Positions 15,597 through 21,970 of a stretch of DNA of 23,038 nucleotides are shown piece after piece. The notes beneath the pieces are model-generated. The model worked only from the letters and a program-made list of their open reading frames with translations. It was not told the origin of the DNA and did no database searches. Every line of letters starts with the position of its first letter. Within the stretch, counting starts at the first letter, position 1. Source of the DNA: Clostridiales bacterium (GTDB lineage Bacteria > Bacillota > Clostridia > Oscillospirales > QAMX01); NCBI GenBank assembly GCA_012841675.1, contig DUUG01000274.1, forward strand, positions 1-23,038. The letters run 5' to 3'. The position numbers were made by a program, and so were the translations under genes.

Positions 15597-16754
15597 GTGC
15601 CGAGAAGCATAACAGACGGCAAACTTTGGCTTTCGGCCGTAATTCCGTTATATTGGTTTTCGCTTTATACATATACGCCCTATCTGACTGACCATATTGT
15701 TTCCCTAGGCGCATCCCTGTCCTATGCGGGAATAGTGACAGGACTATATGGCTTAGTGCAGATGCTTCTGCGGATTCCAACCGGCATCTGGTCTGACCGT
15801 ATCGGGCGGCGCAAGCCCTTTGTTTTAGCCGGATGTATTTTATCCTCCGCCTCAGCGTTCGGCCTTCTGCTTGCAAAAACACCGGCTATGATACTTATTT
15901 TCCGATGCCTTGCAGGCGCGGCGGCAACTTGCTGGGTGCAGATTTCCGTTTTGTATACTTCCTATTACAAAGGCGAAAAAGCATCGGGGGCTGTATCCTC
16001 CGCATTGGCTCTGAACACATTTGGACAGTTGGCAGGTGTCGCCTGCGGCACTTTTATCACCATCTTTTTCCCTGTTTCCGTAACTTTCCTGCTTGCTTTG
16101 GTGGGAGGCTTGTTGGGCTTAGTGTTTAGCTTTCTGGTCTCCGAAACGCCCCATGCCCGTCCGGAAGGAAAGTTTCTACAAACCATTCTGGCCGACCGAA
16201 GCGCTTTGTTCCGCCTTTTAAGCGCTTCCACTCTGGCTATTCTGGCGCAAATCATGCTATTTGGAGGGCCGAACGGGTTTGCGCCCCGGGTCGCAAAGGT
16301 GCTTTTCTCCGCTTCCCCTTTGCAAATGGGGTTTTTAACAATGGCCAGCACCACAACCATTGTCATAGGTTCGCGGTTTGTAAGCCCATATCTTTCCAAG
16401 CGCATCGGAATTAAGAAAACCCTTGTAATGGGTTTTTCCATTTGCTCGCTGTATTTTCTGACCGTGTCTTTCTTGCAAAACTTTACTTCTTTAATCCTCA
16501 TGCAGGCTTTGTACGGCTTCGGACAGGGCACCGTTTTTCCCGTTCTTATGGGTGTAGCCATCAACGGCATATCGGAAGAACGGCGCGGCGTGTATATGGG
16601 CGTGTTCCAGTCGGTTTACGGGCTTGGCATGTTTTTAGGGCCGTGGCTTGTGGGAATTTTGGGCGACTGGCTGGGACTAGCCGCCGGTTTTACCGCCATC
16701 GGAGCCGTTGGATTGATCGCTTTGGGGATGACGCTTTTACTTCGTTATCCATAA
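15597..16754 (+). CDS. MFS transporter
   Basis: 385 residues, about twelve hydrophobic segments, a normal length for a small major-facilitator exporter or importer. The family motif A appears as GIWSDRIGRRKPF at about 63-75, between helices 2 and 3. Motif-like GQ and YGFGQGTVFPVLMG occur in the second half. The style resembles drug or sugar efflux carriers, but the substrate cannot be told. The start is a GTG at 15597 with AGAGGATT upstream; no nearer ATG fits. It is divergent from the XRE regulator, the likely repressor or activator. A modest terminator follows at 16764-16788. Confidence 0.9.
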   Translation: MPRSITDGKLWLSAVIPLYWFSLYTYTPYLTDHIVSLGASLSYAGIVTGLYGLVQMLLRIPTGIWSDRIGRRKPFVLAGCILSSASAFGLLLAKTPAMILIFRCLAGAAATCWVQISVLYTSYYKGEKASGAVSSALALNTFGQLAGVACGTFITIFFPVSVTFLLALVGGLLGLVFSFLVSETPHARPEGKFLQTILADRSALFRLLSASTLAILAQIMLFGGPNGFAPRVAKVLFSASPLQMGFLTMASTTTIVIGSRFVSPYLSKRIGIKKTLVMGFSICSLYFLTVSFLQNFTSLILMQALYGFGQGTVFPVLMGVAINGISEERRGVYMGVFQSVYGLGMFLGPWLVGILGDWLGLAAGFTAIGAVGLIALGMTLLLRYP

Positions 16755-16763
16755 TAGTCAATA

Positions 16764-16788
16764 GACGGCCGTATTTAGGCCATCTTTT
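16764..16788 (+). terminator. Probable terminator after the MFS gene
   Basis: GACGGCC (16764-16770) pairs with GGCCATC (16778-16784), 7 positions with one mismatch, followed by TTTTATCTTTATT. It is a short stem but has a good T-rich tail. Confidence 0.5.
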
Positions 16789-16823
16789 ATCTTTATTCTT
16801 ATATAGGAAATCTTAGGTTAGTA

Positions 16824-16832
16824 TGTTATAAT
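16824..16832 (+). promoter_or_regulatory. Extended -10 promoter for the SIS gene
   Basis: TGTTATAAT (16824-16832) is a perfect extended -10. No good -35 is visible, which is common for extended -10 promoters. The gene begins about 42 bases further on. Confidence 0.5.
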
Positions 16833-16873
16833 GAAAGAGGTATACGTTACATTTATATAAAGGAATGAACTGC

Positions 16874-17614
16874 ATGAACGCAATCGACCGATACTTTACC
16901 CTTGCGGCAGAAACTCTGTCTACCGTATTGGCCACTCAAAAGGACAAAATGGAGGAGGCGGCCCAAAAGCTGAAAGAGGCATCACTTGCAAAGCAAAGCA
17001 TATTTGCCTTTGGCTGCAACCATGCCGGCATGCTTGCGTTTGAGCTTTTTTACCGGGCGGGAGGACTTGTTACCATTAACCCCATCCGCGCCGCTGGCAT
17101 GATGCTGGAAATGACGCCGATTACCATGACCAGCGAGCTGGAGCGTTTGGATGGATACGGGAAAATCATCCTCGACAACACCCCCATCCGCAAAGGAGAC
17201 ATTTTAATTCTCCACTCTGTCACGGGAAGAAACCCTGTTATTGTAGAAATGGCTATGCTGGCCCGTGAGCGGGGCATCTTCGTTTTAGCCATTACCAATA
17301 TGCGCTCGTCCCAGGCCGTTCCCTCACGGCACAAGTCGGGACTTCGTTTGTTTGAAGCGGCCGATCTGGTTATTGACAACTGCGGCGTGGCAGGCGATGC
17401 GGCCCTTTCCATTGAAGGGGTTGCCGAGAAAACCGCGCCCACTTCTACGGTGGTAGGCGCGGCCATTGTAAATGCCATTGCCGCCCGCACCATTGAGCTT
17501 TTAGCTTCAGAAAACGTCACCCCGCCTATATTTATCAGTGCCAACGCCGAAGGCGGCGATGCGCATAACCAAAAAATACTAGCCGAGTACGCTGACAACA
17601 TATTTTATATGTAA
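16874..17614 (+). CDS. UPF0309-type SIS-domain protein
   Basis: 246 residues with one SIS fold. It reads SIFAFGCNHAGMLAFELFYRAGG near residues 42-64, then ILILHSVTGRNPVIVEMAML and a serine-rich IEGVAEKTAPTSTVVGAAI that matches the C-terminal loop of the UPF0309 group. Relatives are putative phosphosugar isomerases with no proven substrate. I chose the ATG at 16874, nine bases after AAGGA; an in-frame ATG at 16865 overlaps the ribosome site. No sugar kinase or transporter adjoins it, apart from the MFS gene upstream that has its own terminator. It is not a close copy of the double-SIS protein at 428-1465. Confidence 0.85.
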   Translation: MNAIDRYFTLAAETLSTVLATQKDKMEEAAQKLKEASLAKQSIFAFGCNHAGMLAFELFYRAGGLVTINPIRAAGMMLEMTPITMTSELERLDGYGKIILDNTPIRKGDILILHSVTGRNPVIVEMAMLARERGIFVLAITNMRSSQAVPSRHKSGLRLFEAADLVIDNCGVAGDAALSIEGVAEKTAPTSTVVGAAIVNAIAARTIELLASENVTPPIFISANAEGGDAHNQKILAEYADNIFYM

Positions 17615-17644
17615 AAGGCCAAACTATGGTTATCTCTGTTATGG

Positions 17645-17650
17645 TATACT
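17645..17650 (+). promoter_or_regulatory. Extended -10 promoter for the thioredoxin gene
   Basis: TGGTATACT ends in a good TATACT (17645-17650) with TG one base before. No clear -35. The transcript start would be near 17657, so the hairpin at 17675-17710 would lie in the leader. Confidence 0.45.
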
Positions 17651-17674
17651 GAAATATAAACATTGCTTGCGAAA

Positions 17675-17710
17675 GCCGGTTTTTCTGCTTTGAAAGTATA
17701 AAAATCCGGC
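17675..17710 (+). other. Leader hairpin just before the thioredoxin ribosome site
   Basis: GCCGGTTTTT (17675-17684) can pair with AAAAATCCGGC (17700-17710), leaving one bulged T. It ends two bases before the GAAAGGAAAG ribosome site. It might influence mRNA stability or translation; no proof is available. Confidence 0.35.
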
Positions 17711-17726
17711 CGAAAGGAAAGATACT

Positions 17727-18038
17727 ATGTCTATTACCCATTTAACCCTGGAAAACTTTGATTCTGAAGTTCTGGCCGCTTCCGAAACCGTTTTAATTGA
17801 TTTTTGGGCGGAGTGGTGCGGTCCCTGCCGTATGATTAACCCCATTTTAGAAGAAGTGGCGGCAGAAGCCGGATCCAACGTAAAGGTTTGTAAAATCAAC
17901 GTGGACGAGCAGCCTGAGCTTGCCGAAAAGTTTCAGGTTATGAGCATCCCCATGCTGGCTGTGTTCCAAAACGGCAAGCTGGTGAGAAGCGCTGTTGGCC
18001 TTCGACCCAAGAGTGACATTCTGAAAATGCTGGAATAG
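17727..18038 (+). CDS. trxA: Thioredoxin
   Basis: 103 residues, full length. The active site is WCGPC (30-34) after LIDFWAEW. The cis-proline is in MSIPMLAVF (P75), and the family usually has Thr rather than Met after it. INVDEQPELAEKF matches the central thioredoxin helix. It reduces protein disulfides in the cytoplasm and is itself reduced by thioredoxin reductase, which is not encoded here. AAAGGAAAG precedes the start at 17727. It is followed by a weak hairpin and cca, a common neighbour by chance rather than by pathway. Confidence 0.96.
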   Translation: MSITHLTLENFDSEVLAASETVLIDFWAEWCGPCRMINPILEEVAAEAGSNVKVCKINVDEQPELAEKFQVMSIPMLAVFQNGKLVRSAVGLRPKSDILKMLE

Positions 18039-18041
18039 CAA

Positions 18042-18074
18042 AACGCCCTGGCTTTGGCCGGGGTGTTCCTTTCT
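18042..18074 (+). terminator. Weak terminator-like hairpin after trxA
   Basis: AACGCCCTGGC (18042-18052) pairs with GCCGGGGTGTT (18057-18067) over 11 positions including two G-T pairs, loop TTTG, then CCTTTCT. The short T tract suggests partial termination, so cca may share the mRNA. Confidence 0.4.
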
Positions 18075-18101
18075 ACATTAGATTAAGGAGATGCACGCTG
18101 C

Positions 18102-19304
18102 ATGATGCTGCCGCAGGATGTTCTGCAAATACTTACCATGCTAAACAGCGCCGGTTTCGAAGCTTATGTGGTCGGCGGCTGTGTGCGGGACGCGCTGCTT
18201 GGCCGTAAGCCGTCAGACTGGGACATTGCGTCCTCTGCGACTCCGGAGCAAGCAAAAGCGGTGTTTTCCTCCCATACGGTCATCCCGACCGGGCTGGCCC
18301 ACGGCACCATTACGCTTTTATGGAACGGCGTGCCGTATGAAATCACCTCTTTCCGCACGGACGGCCCCTATTCCGACGGCCGCCGGCCCGACAGCGTTGT
18401 CTTCGGCACCAGTTTGCAGGAAGATCTGTCCCGGCGGGATTTTACCATCAACGCCATGGCCTACTCTCCCTCCACCGGACTGGTTGACCCCTTCGGCGGG
18501 CAGGCCGATTTGGCAAGGGGTTTAATCCGCTGCGTCGGAAACCCGGAAGCCCGTTTTACCGAAGATGGCCTCCGCATTCTACGCGCCGTTCGCTTTTCCG
18601 CCATGCTCGGTTTTGACATAGAGGAAAAGACCCACAAAGCCGCTTTTGCTCTCTTTGACCGGCTTTCCTTTGTCGCGGCAGAACGCAAAACCGTAGAGCT
18701 TCAGAAATGCTTGGCCGGAAAAGCCCCCGGAAAGGGCATTTTTGACTTCTCCCCGCTTTGGCAAGCTTCCTTTCCCGCTTTGGCTCCTCCGTCGATGCCC
18801 CCTGCCGCCTTTGACGGCGCACGGGAGCGGCCGAATCTTTCCCTTGCATTTTTTGTAAGCGGCAGCATATTGGATGCTGTTTTGCCTGGTTTGCGTTTGT
18901 CCTCGGCTCAAAACTCGTCTGTTCGGCAAATTGTAAAATGGCTTTCTGTTCCCTGCCCTGTCGGTGAATATGCGGTGCGCCGTTTTCTTGCAGCGCTTTC
19001 AAAATCGGATGCGATGGATGTGCTTCTGGGCTGGAAGCTTTTAGAGCGGGAAAACGCGGATTTGGCGTTGCAAACTGCACTTGCTATCTACGACCGCGGC
19101 GATTGTCTTTCCCTTGCAGAACTTCAAATTTCCGGCACCGAGCTAATTTCCTTAGGCGTTCCGCCGGGGCCAAAGATCGGGCGTATAAAGGAAGCTTTGT
19201 TCGATAAGGTCTTGTCCGGCGCCTTGGAAAACCAGAACAAATGCCTGCTGAAAGCGGCCAAAACCCTCATAGAGGAAATAAAACAGGCGGAGCAGCGTTC
19301 ATAA
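18102..19304 (+). CDS. cca: CCA-adding tRNA nucleotidyltransferase
   Basis: 400 residues, the normal length for the Firmicute class II enzyme. It adds or repairs the CCA end of tRNA. In order: YVVGGCVRDALLG (GG at 25-26) with the catalytic pair D39/D41 in SDWDIAS, RRDFTINAMAY (111-121), and the base-selecting EDGLRILRAVRF (about 154-165). No HD domain is visible. The C-terminal part is more divergent and helical, as expected. The start at 18102 follows AAGGAG at a normal distance; a second ATG follows directly. The coding end forms the left arm of the bidirectional terminator at 19285-19320. Confidence 0.95.
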   Translation: MMLPQDVLQILTMLNSAGFEAYVVGGCVRDALLGRKPSDWDIASSATPEQAKAVFSSHTVIPTGLAHGTITLLWNGVPYEITSFRTDGPYSDGRRPDSVVFGTSLQEDLSRRDFTINAMAYSPSTGLVDPFGGQADLARGLIRCVGNPEARFTEDGLRILRAVRFSAMLGFDIEEKTHKAAFALFDRLSFVAAERKTVELQKCLAGKAPGKGIFDFSPLWQASFPALAPPSMPPAAFDGARERPNLSLAFFVSGSILDAVLPGLRLSSAQNSSVRQIVKWLSVPCPVGEYAVRRFLAALSKSDAMDVLLGWKLLERENADLALQTALAIYDRGDCLSLAELQISGTELISLGVPPGPKIGRIKEALFDKVLSGALENQNKCLLKAAKTLIEEIKQAEQRS

Positions 19305-19320
19305 AACGCTTGCTCCGCCT
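19285..19320. terminator. Bidirectional terminator between cca and the fumarase-beta gene
   Basis: AGGCGGAGCAGCGTT (19285-19299) pairs with AACGC-T-TGCTCCGCCT (19305-19320), one bulged T. On the minus strand the tail is TGTTTTATTT, good for the fumarase-beta gene that ends at 19325. It overlaps the last codons of cca. Confidence 0.75.
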
Positions 19321-19324
19321 ACAT

Positions 19325-19849
19325 TTATACAATTTTGTTTCCTTTGGCGTCAATTCCGACAATAACGGGAAAATCCTTCAATATAAGTTCTTTCACCGAT
19401 TCACAGCCAAGCTCGGGAAAAGCAACTTCCCTAAGCGTTACCACAGATTTTGCCGCCAAAGCTCCTGCGCCGCCTAACGCGCAGAAGTAAACAGCGCCGT
19501 ATTGCCGTATGGCCTCCACTACGGCAGAGCTTCGCCCGCCTTTGCCGATCATACCCGCAACACCAAGGGACGAAAGCCGAGGCGTATAGGGGTCCATCCG
19601 GGTGGAGGTCGTCGGCCCGCACGAACCGATAATATGCCCCGGCGGTGTAGGGGTTGGGCCTGCATAGTAGATCACAGCACCCGACAGAGAAAACGGAAGC
19701 GGCTGATTTGGATTTGCATCTAACAGCGCAATTAGCTTTTTATGCGCCGCGTCCCGAGCAGTGTAAACCGTTCCGGAGAGCAATACCGTATCCCCTGCGC
19801 AAAGTAACGGTGCTACTTCCCTAAGCGTATGTAAATCGATTCGACGCAT
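19325..19849 (-). CDS. Fumarate hydratase class I, beta-type subunit (C-terminal domain)
   Basis: 174 residues, matching the separate beta subunit of iron-sulfur fumarases and L-tartrate dehydratases (FumB/TtdB type). It reads DTVLLSGTVYTARDAAHKKL near the N-terminus and the conserved GPTTSTRMDPYTP block with IGKGG following. Beta subunits need an alpha subunit that carries the Fe-S cluster; none is encoded nearby. I chose the ATG at 19849, which follows GGCGGA, four bases after the stop of the DivIVA-like gene; an upstream in-frame start would overlap that gene. The pair is probably cotranscribed. Choice between fumarase and tartrate dehydratase is open. Confidence 0.85.
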   Translation of the reverse strand: MRRIDLHTLREVAPLLCAGDTVLLSGTVYTARDAAHKKLIALLDANPNQPLPFSLSGAVIYYAGPTPTPPGHIIGSCGPTTSTRMDPYTPRLSSLGVAGMIGKGGRSSAVVEAIRQYGAVYFCALGGAGALAAKSVVTLREVAFPELGCESVKELILKDFPVIVGIDAKGNKIV

Positions 19850-19853
19850 GGCA

Positions 19854-20366
19854 CTACGCATCCGCCGAAGCGTCACTTTCCGGGGAACCGCTCTGCTCTA
19901 AAAGCCCCTGAACCGATTCTTTGAACCGAGTTAAGCGGGACAGATTCGTCGCCAACTCCGCATTTTTGGCCGAAAGCGCCTCAATACGCTGGAGAAGCTC
20001 GTCCACCTGTGCAGAGGCGATGGAGGTAGAGCCTCCTTCGCTAAGTTCGCTTGTAGCAGTGGCCAAATCTGCCTGCAGGCGGTTAAAACGCTCTTCTATG
20101 GCGTTTTTCTCTGCCGTTACTTCCCGAAGGCGAGCCGCTAAACTGCTAAGCTGTTCATTGGTGGAAGAAAGTGACTGGGTCAGCTTTTCATTTTTCTCCT
20201 GCAAGCGGCGAACTTCCGCCGTGCTTTTAGAGAGGCTGTGGGCAAGCGCCTCCCGCTGTTTCGTCTGCTCTCTTGCCTGCTCAGCCAGATACGCTATGAC
20301 ATCTTCCCGGTTAAACCCGCCAAAGATGCTTTTTTTAAAATATGCCTTTTTGCCGCTTGTGTCCAT
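19854..20366 (-). CDS. DivIVA-like coiled-coil protein
   Basis: 170 residues. The N-terminus KAYFKKSIFGGFNREDVIAYL resembles the DivIVA membrane-binding head, in which a G-F/Y-N pair precedes a coil. From about residue 25 to 165 the chain is a Leu/Glu/Lys/Ser-rich coiled coil broken by a Gly/Ser segment (about 116-124). Such proteins organise poles or division sites by curving at the membrane. No specific partner is known. I chose the ATG at 20366, eight bases after CAGGAG, over an upstream in-frame start at 20411. Driven by a strong SigA-type promoter at 20448-20476. Family call is moderate because heads of this type are short. Confidence 0.6.
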   Translation of the reverse strand: MDTSGKKAYFKKSIFGGFNREDVIAYLAEQAREQTKQREALAHSLSKSTAEVRRLQEKNEKLTQSLSSTNEQLSSLAARLREVTAEKNAIEERFNRLQADLATATSELSEGGSTSIASAQVDELLQRIEALSAKNAELATNLSRLTRFKESVQGLLEQSGSPESDASADA

Positions 20367-20447
20367 GGCGAACACTCCTGCCGTTTCATTTTGAACTTTC
20401 TGTGCCGACACAAAGGCGTCGGCTAAGTTCTTTTTTGCTTTTCATTC

Positions 20448-20476
20448 ATTATAACATACCCTTCGACACGTTTCAA
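20448..20476 (-). promoter_or_regulatory. Strong SigA-type promoter of the DivIVA-like/fumarase-beta operon
   Basis: Minus strand TTGAAA (20471-20476), 17-base spacer, TATAAT (20448-20453), with extended TG. Near consensus. The -35 lies in the T-rich tail of the spoIIP terminator. Confidence 0.85.
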
Positions 20477-20483
20477 GAAAATA

Positions 20484-20519
20484 CCGTTGACCTTTCCAAA
20501 ACTGCGGAAATGTCAACGG
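20484..20519 (-). terminator. Terminator after spoIIP
   Basis: On the minus strand CCGTTGACATTTCC pairs with GGAAAGGTCAACGG over 14 positions with one mismatch, 8-base loop, tail TATTTTCTT. It lies 22 bases past the spoIIP stop. Confidence 0.7.
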
Positions 20520-20541
20520 CAAATCGATACATGTTGCGATT

Positions 20542-21816
20542 TTATCGCGCTTCTTTCAAAACCTTGGCAAGCGCTTCGGCAAAGAGTTTTCCGGCGCGAA
20601 CGGCTTCGTCTACTGTATTTCCGTTGGATCCCACCTCTAAAAGCAACGCGCCGGGTGCCACATGCTGATGATAGCTGCTGCGTGTGAGCCTTATGGGGCG
20701 GGGGAATACTTCGTTGATTCCCAGCATCTCTTTCTGCAATTTTAAAGCTAGTGCATAGTTGCTTTCCCAATTTGGATGCGGCAGGCTTCCCTTGTCAGTG
20801 CCCACCAGCAGCATAATCTGCGCTGTGGAAACGCCTTCGTGGTCAAAGACCAGCTTATACCGCCGTTCGCCCGCATGGTTGAGCGCATCCCTGTGGATGT
20901 CCAGCACAACTTTGATGCTTGGATACCTAAGGAGCATCTTCTCCACGCCCTGCAACGAACGGGTGTAAGCGCCGTTGTATGTTTCATCGTATATGGTGGT
21001 ATCATGCAATACCGGAACCCCAAGCTGCATCAGCGCATCCGCCACTTCTTTGCCCACGCGCACAACGCTTTGGTTCGGATCGTCGGTTCTGTCGTCGCCG
21101 CCTCGAGTATCCTCCTCCCACAGATTCGGCTCGTAAGCCTCCTGCGTATGTGTGTGGATGATTAAAACCTGCGGCCCTGTTTCTTTCAGCGAAAAGGGTA
21201 GCTTTTCCTTTAGATAACGTTCGATTTGCGTTATCTCCCCCGTTCCGTTCTGAACGAAAATCCCCTGATAATATTCGTAACCGAGCGTACTTTGGGGGCG
21301 GATGGTATACTCTATGGGCCCCTCCCCTTCAGGTATGGGCGGCAAATAATGGGTTAGGTCCGATTCCGGCGGAATAGGGTTGGCGGCTATATCCGGGAAG
21401 CGGTCATAGGCAAGATAGGCTCCAAACACAGTGGCACCGCCGTCTGAAGCTGCCGGTATAAACGGCAAATCGGGCACGGATGCCGTATAAAAGGCCGATG
21501 CCACCGAACGAGCCAGTAAATCCCAGACGGATGCGCCGCTTAAAGGTGTTACGCCTGCCACTAAAAAGGAAGCAACCTCGCGGCTGCCCCAAAAATCCGC
21601 CGCACTAGGGCCCACCGGCGCTCCTATCAGCACCAGAGCAGACAATAGCATTGCTATGCCGCGCCGAAAAGCGCGACGAGCTCTCCCCCGCTGCACCGGC
21701 AATGGTGCGGGGGGAGGCGGCATTGCGTTTGGTGGGATGTCGACCGGCCTGTCCTTTCCTACTTTTCGCGTACAGACAAGCTCTAGGGTTTGCGATGTAA
21801 TGGGATACGGTTCCAT
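20542..21816 (-). CDS. spoIIP: Stage II sporulation protein P
   Basis: 424 residues. SpoIIP is an amidase/endopeptidase that, with SpoIID and SpoIIM, thins peptidoglycan during engulfment of the forespore. A Pro-rich cytoplasmic start is followed by one transmembrane helix (about 53-71). The extracellular catalytic domain has LIIHTHTQEAYEP (His221, His223, Glu226), then SVVRVGKEVADAL and DIHRDA with a third conserved His (about 308), and SSYHQHVAPGALLLEVGS near the end. The start at 21816 follows GGGGAGGAACC. Gpr, its usual upstream neighbour in Bacillus, is absent here. The promoter region at 21842-21870 could be read by a sporulation sigma factor. Confidence 0.93.
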   Translation of the reverse strand: MEPYPITSQTLELVCTRKVGKDRPVDIPPNAMPPPPAPLPVQRGRARRAFRRGIAMLLSALVLIGAPVGPSAADFWGSREVASFLVAGVTPLSGASVWDLLARSVASAFYTASVPDLPFIPAASDGGATVFGAYLAYDRFPDIAANPIPPESDLTHYLPPIPEGEGPIEYTIRPQSTLGYEYYQGIFVQNGTGEITQIERYLKEKLPFSLKETGPQVLIIHTHTQEAYEPNLWEEDTRGGDDRTDDPNQSVVRVGKEVADALMQLGVPVLHDTTIYDETYNGAYTRSLQGVEKMLLRYPSIKVVLDIHRDALNHAGERRYKLVFDHEGVSTAQIMLLVGTDKGSLPHPNWESNYALALKLQKEMLGINEVFPRPIRLTRSSYHQHVAPGALLLEVGSNGNTVDEAVRAGKLFAEALAKVLKEAR

Positions 21817-21841
21817 GGAATGGTTCCTCCCCTGCTTTAGC

Positions 21842-21870
21842 ATTATATTGTATGTTTATGTGCCGGACAA
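21842..21870 (-). promoter_or_regulatory. spoIIP promoter, SigA-like with a SigE-like -10 overlap
   Basis: On the minus strand, TTGTCC (21865-21870), 17-base spacer and TATAAT (21842-21847) fit SigA. The overlapping CATACAAT (21847-21854) is a close match to the SigE -10. I see no good SigE -35 at 13-15 bases, so mother-cell control is not certain. The known B. subtilis spoIIP is SigE-dependent. Confidence 0.5.
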
Positions 21871-21902
21871 GGGAAAAATGCTTTGCTCGTATGCATCAAA
21901 CT

Positions 21903-21939
21903 AAAAACGCCCGGATGGAAGCTCCTTCCGGGCGTTTTT
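21903..21939 (-). terminator. Terminator after the FAD-Rieske gene
   Basis: AAAAACGCCCGGA (21903-21915) pairs perfectly with TCCGGGCGTTTTT (21927-21939), 13 bp, 11-base loop. The A/T runs on both sides let it work in both directions. Confidence 0.9.
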
Positions 21940-21970
21940 CTACCTGATTTCAAATAAGAATTTAACGGCC

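Noticed and set aside
16865..16873. ATG at 16865 as the start of the UPF0309 gene
   Set aside because: It overlaps the AAGGA ribosome site; the ATG at 16874 has the correct spacing.
428..17614. The two SIS proteins as a duplicated gene pair
   Set aside because: They differ in length (345 against 246), domain number and sequence; only the fold is shared.
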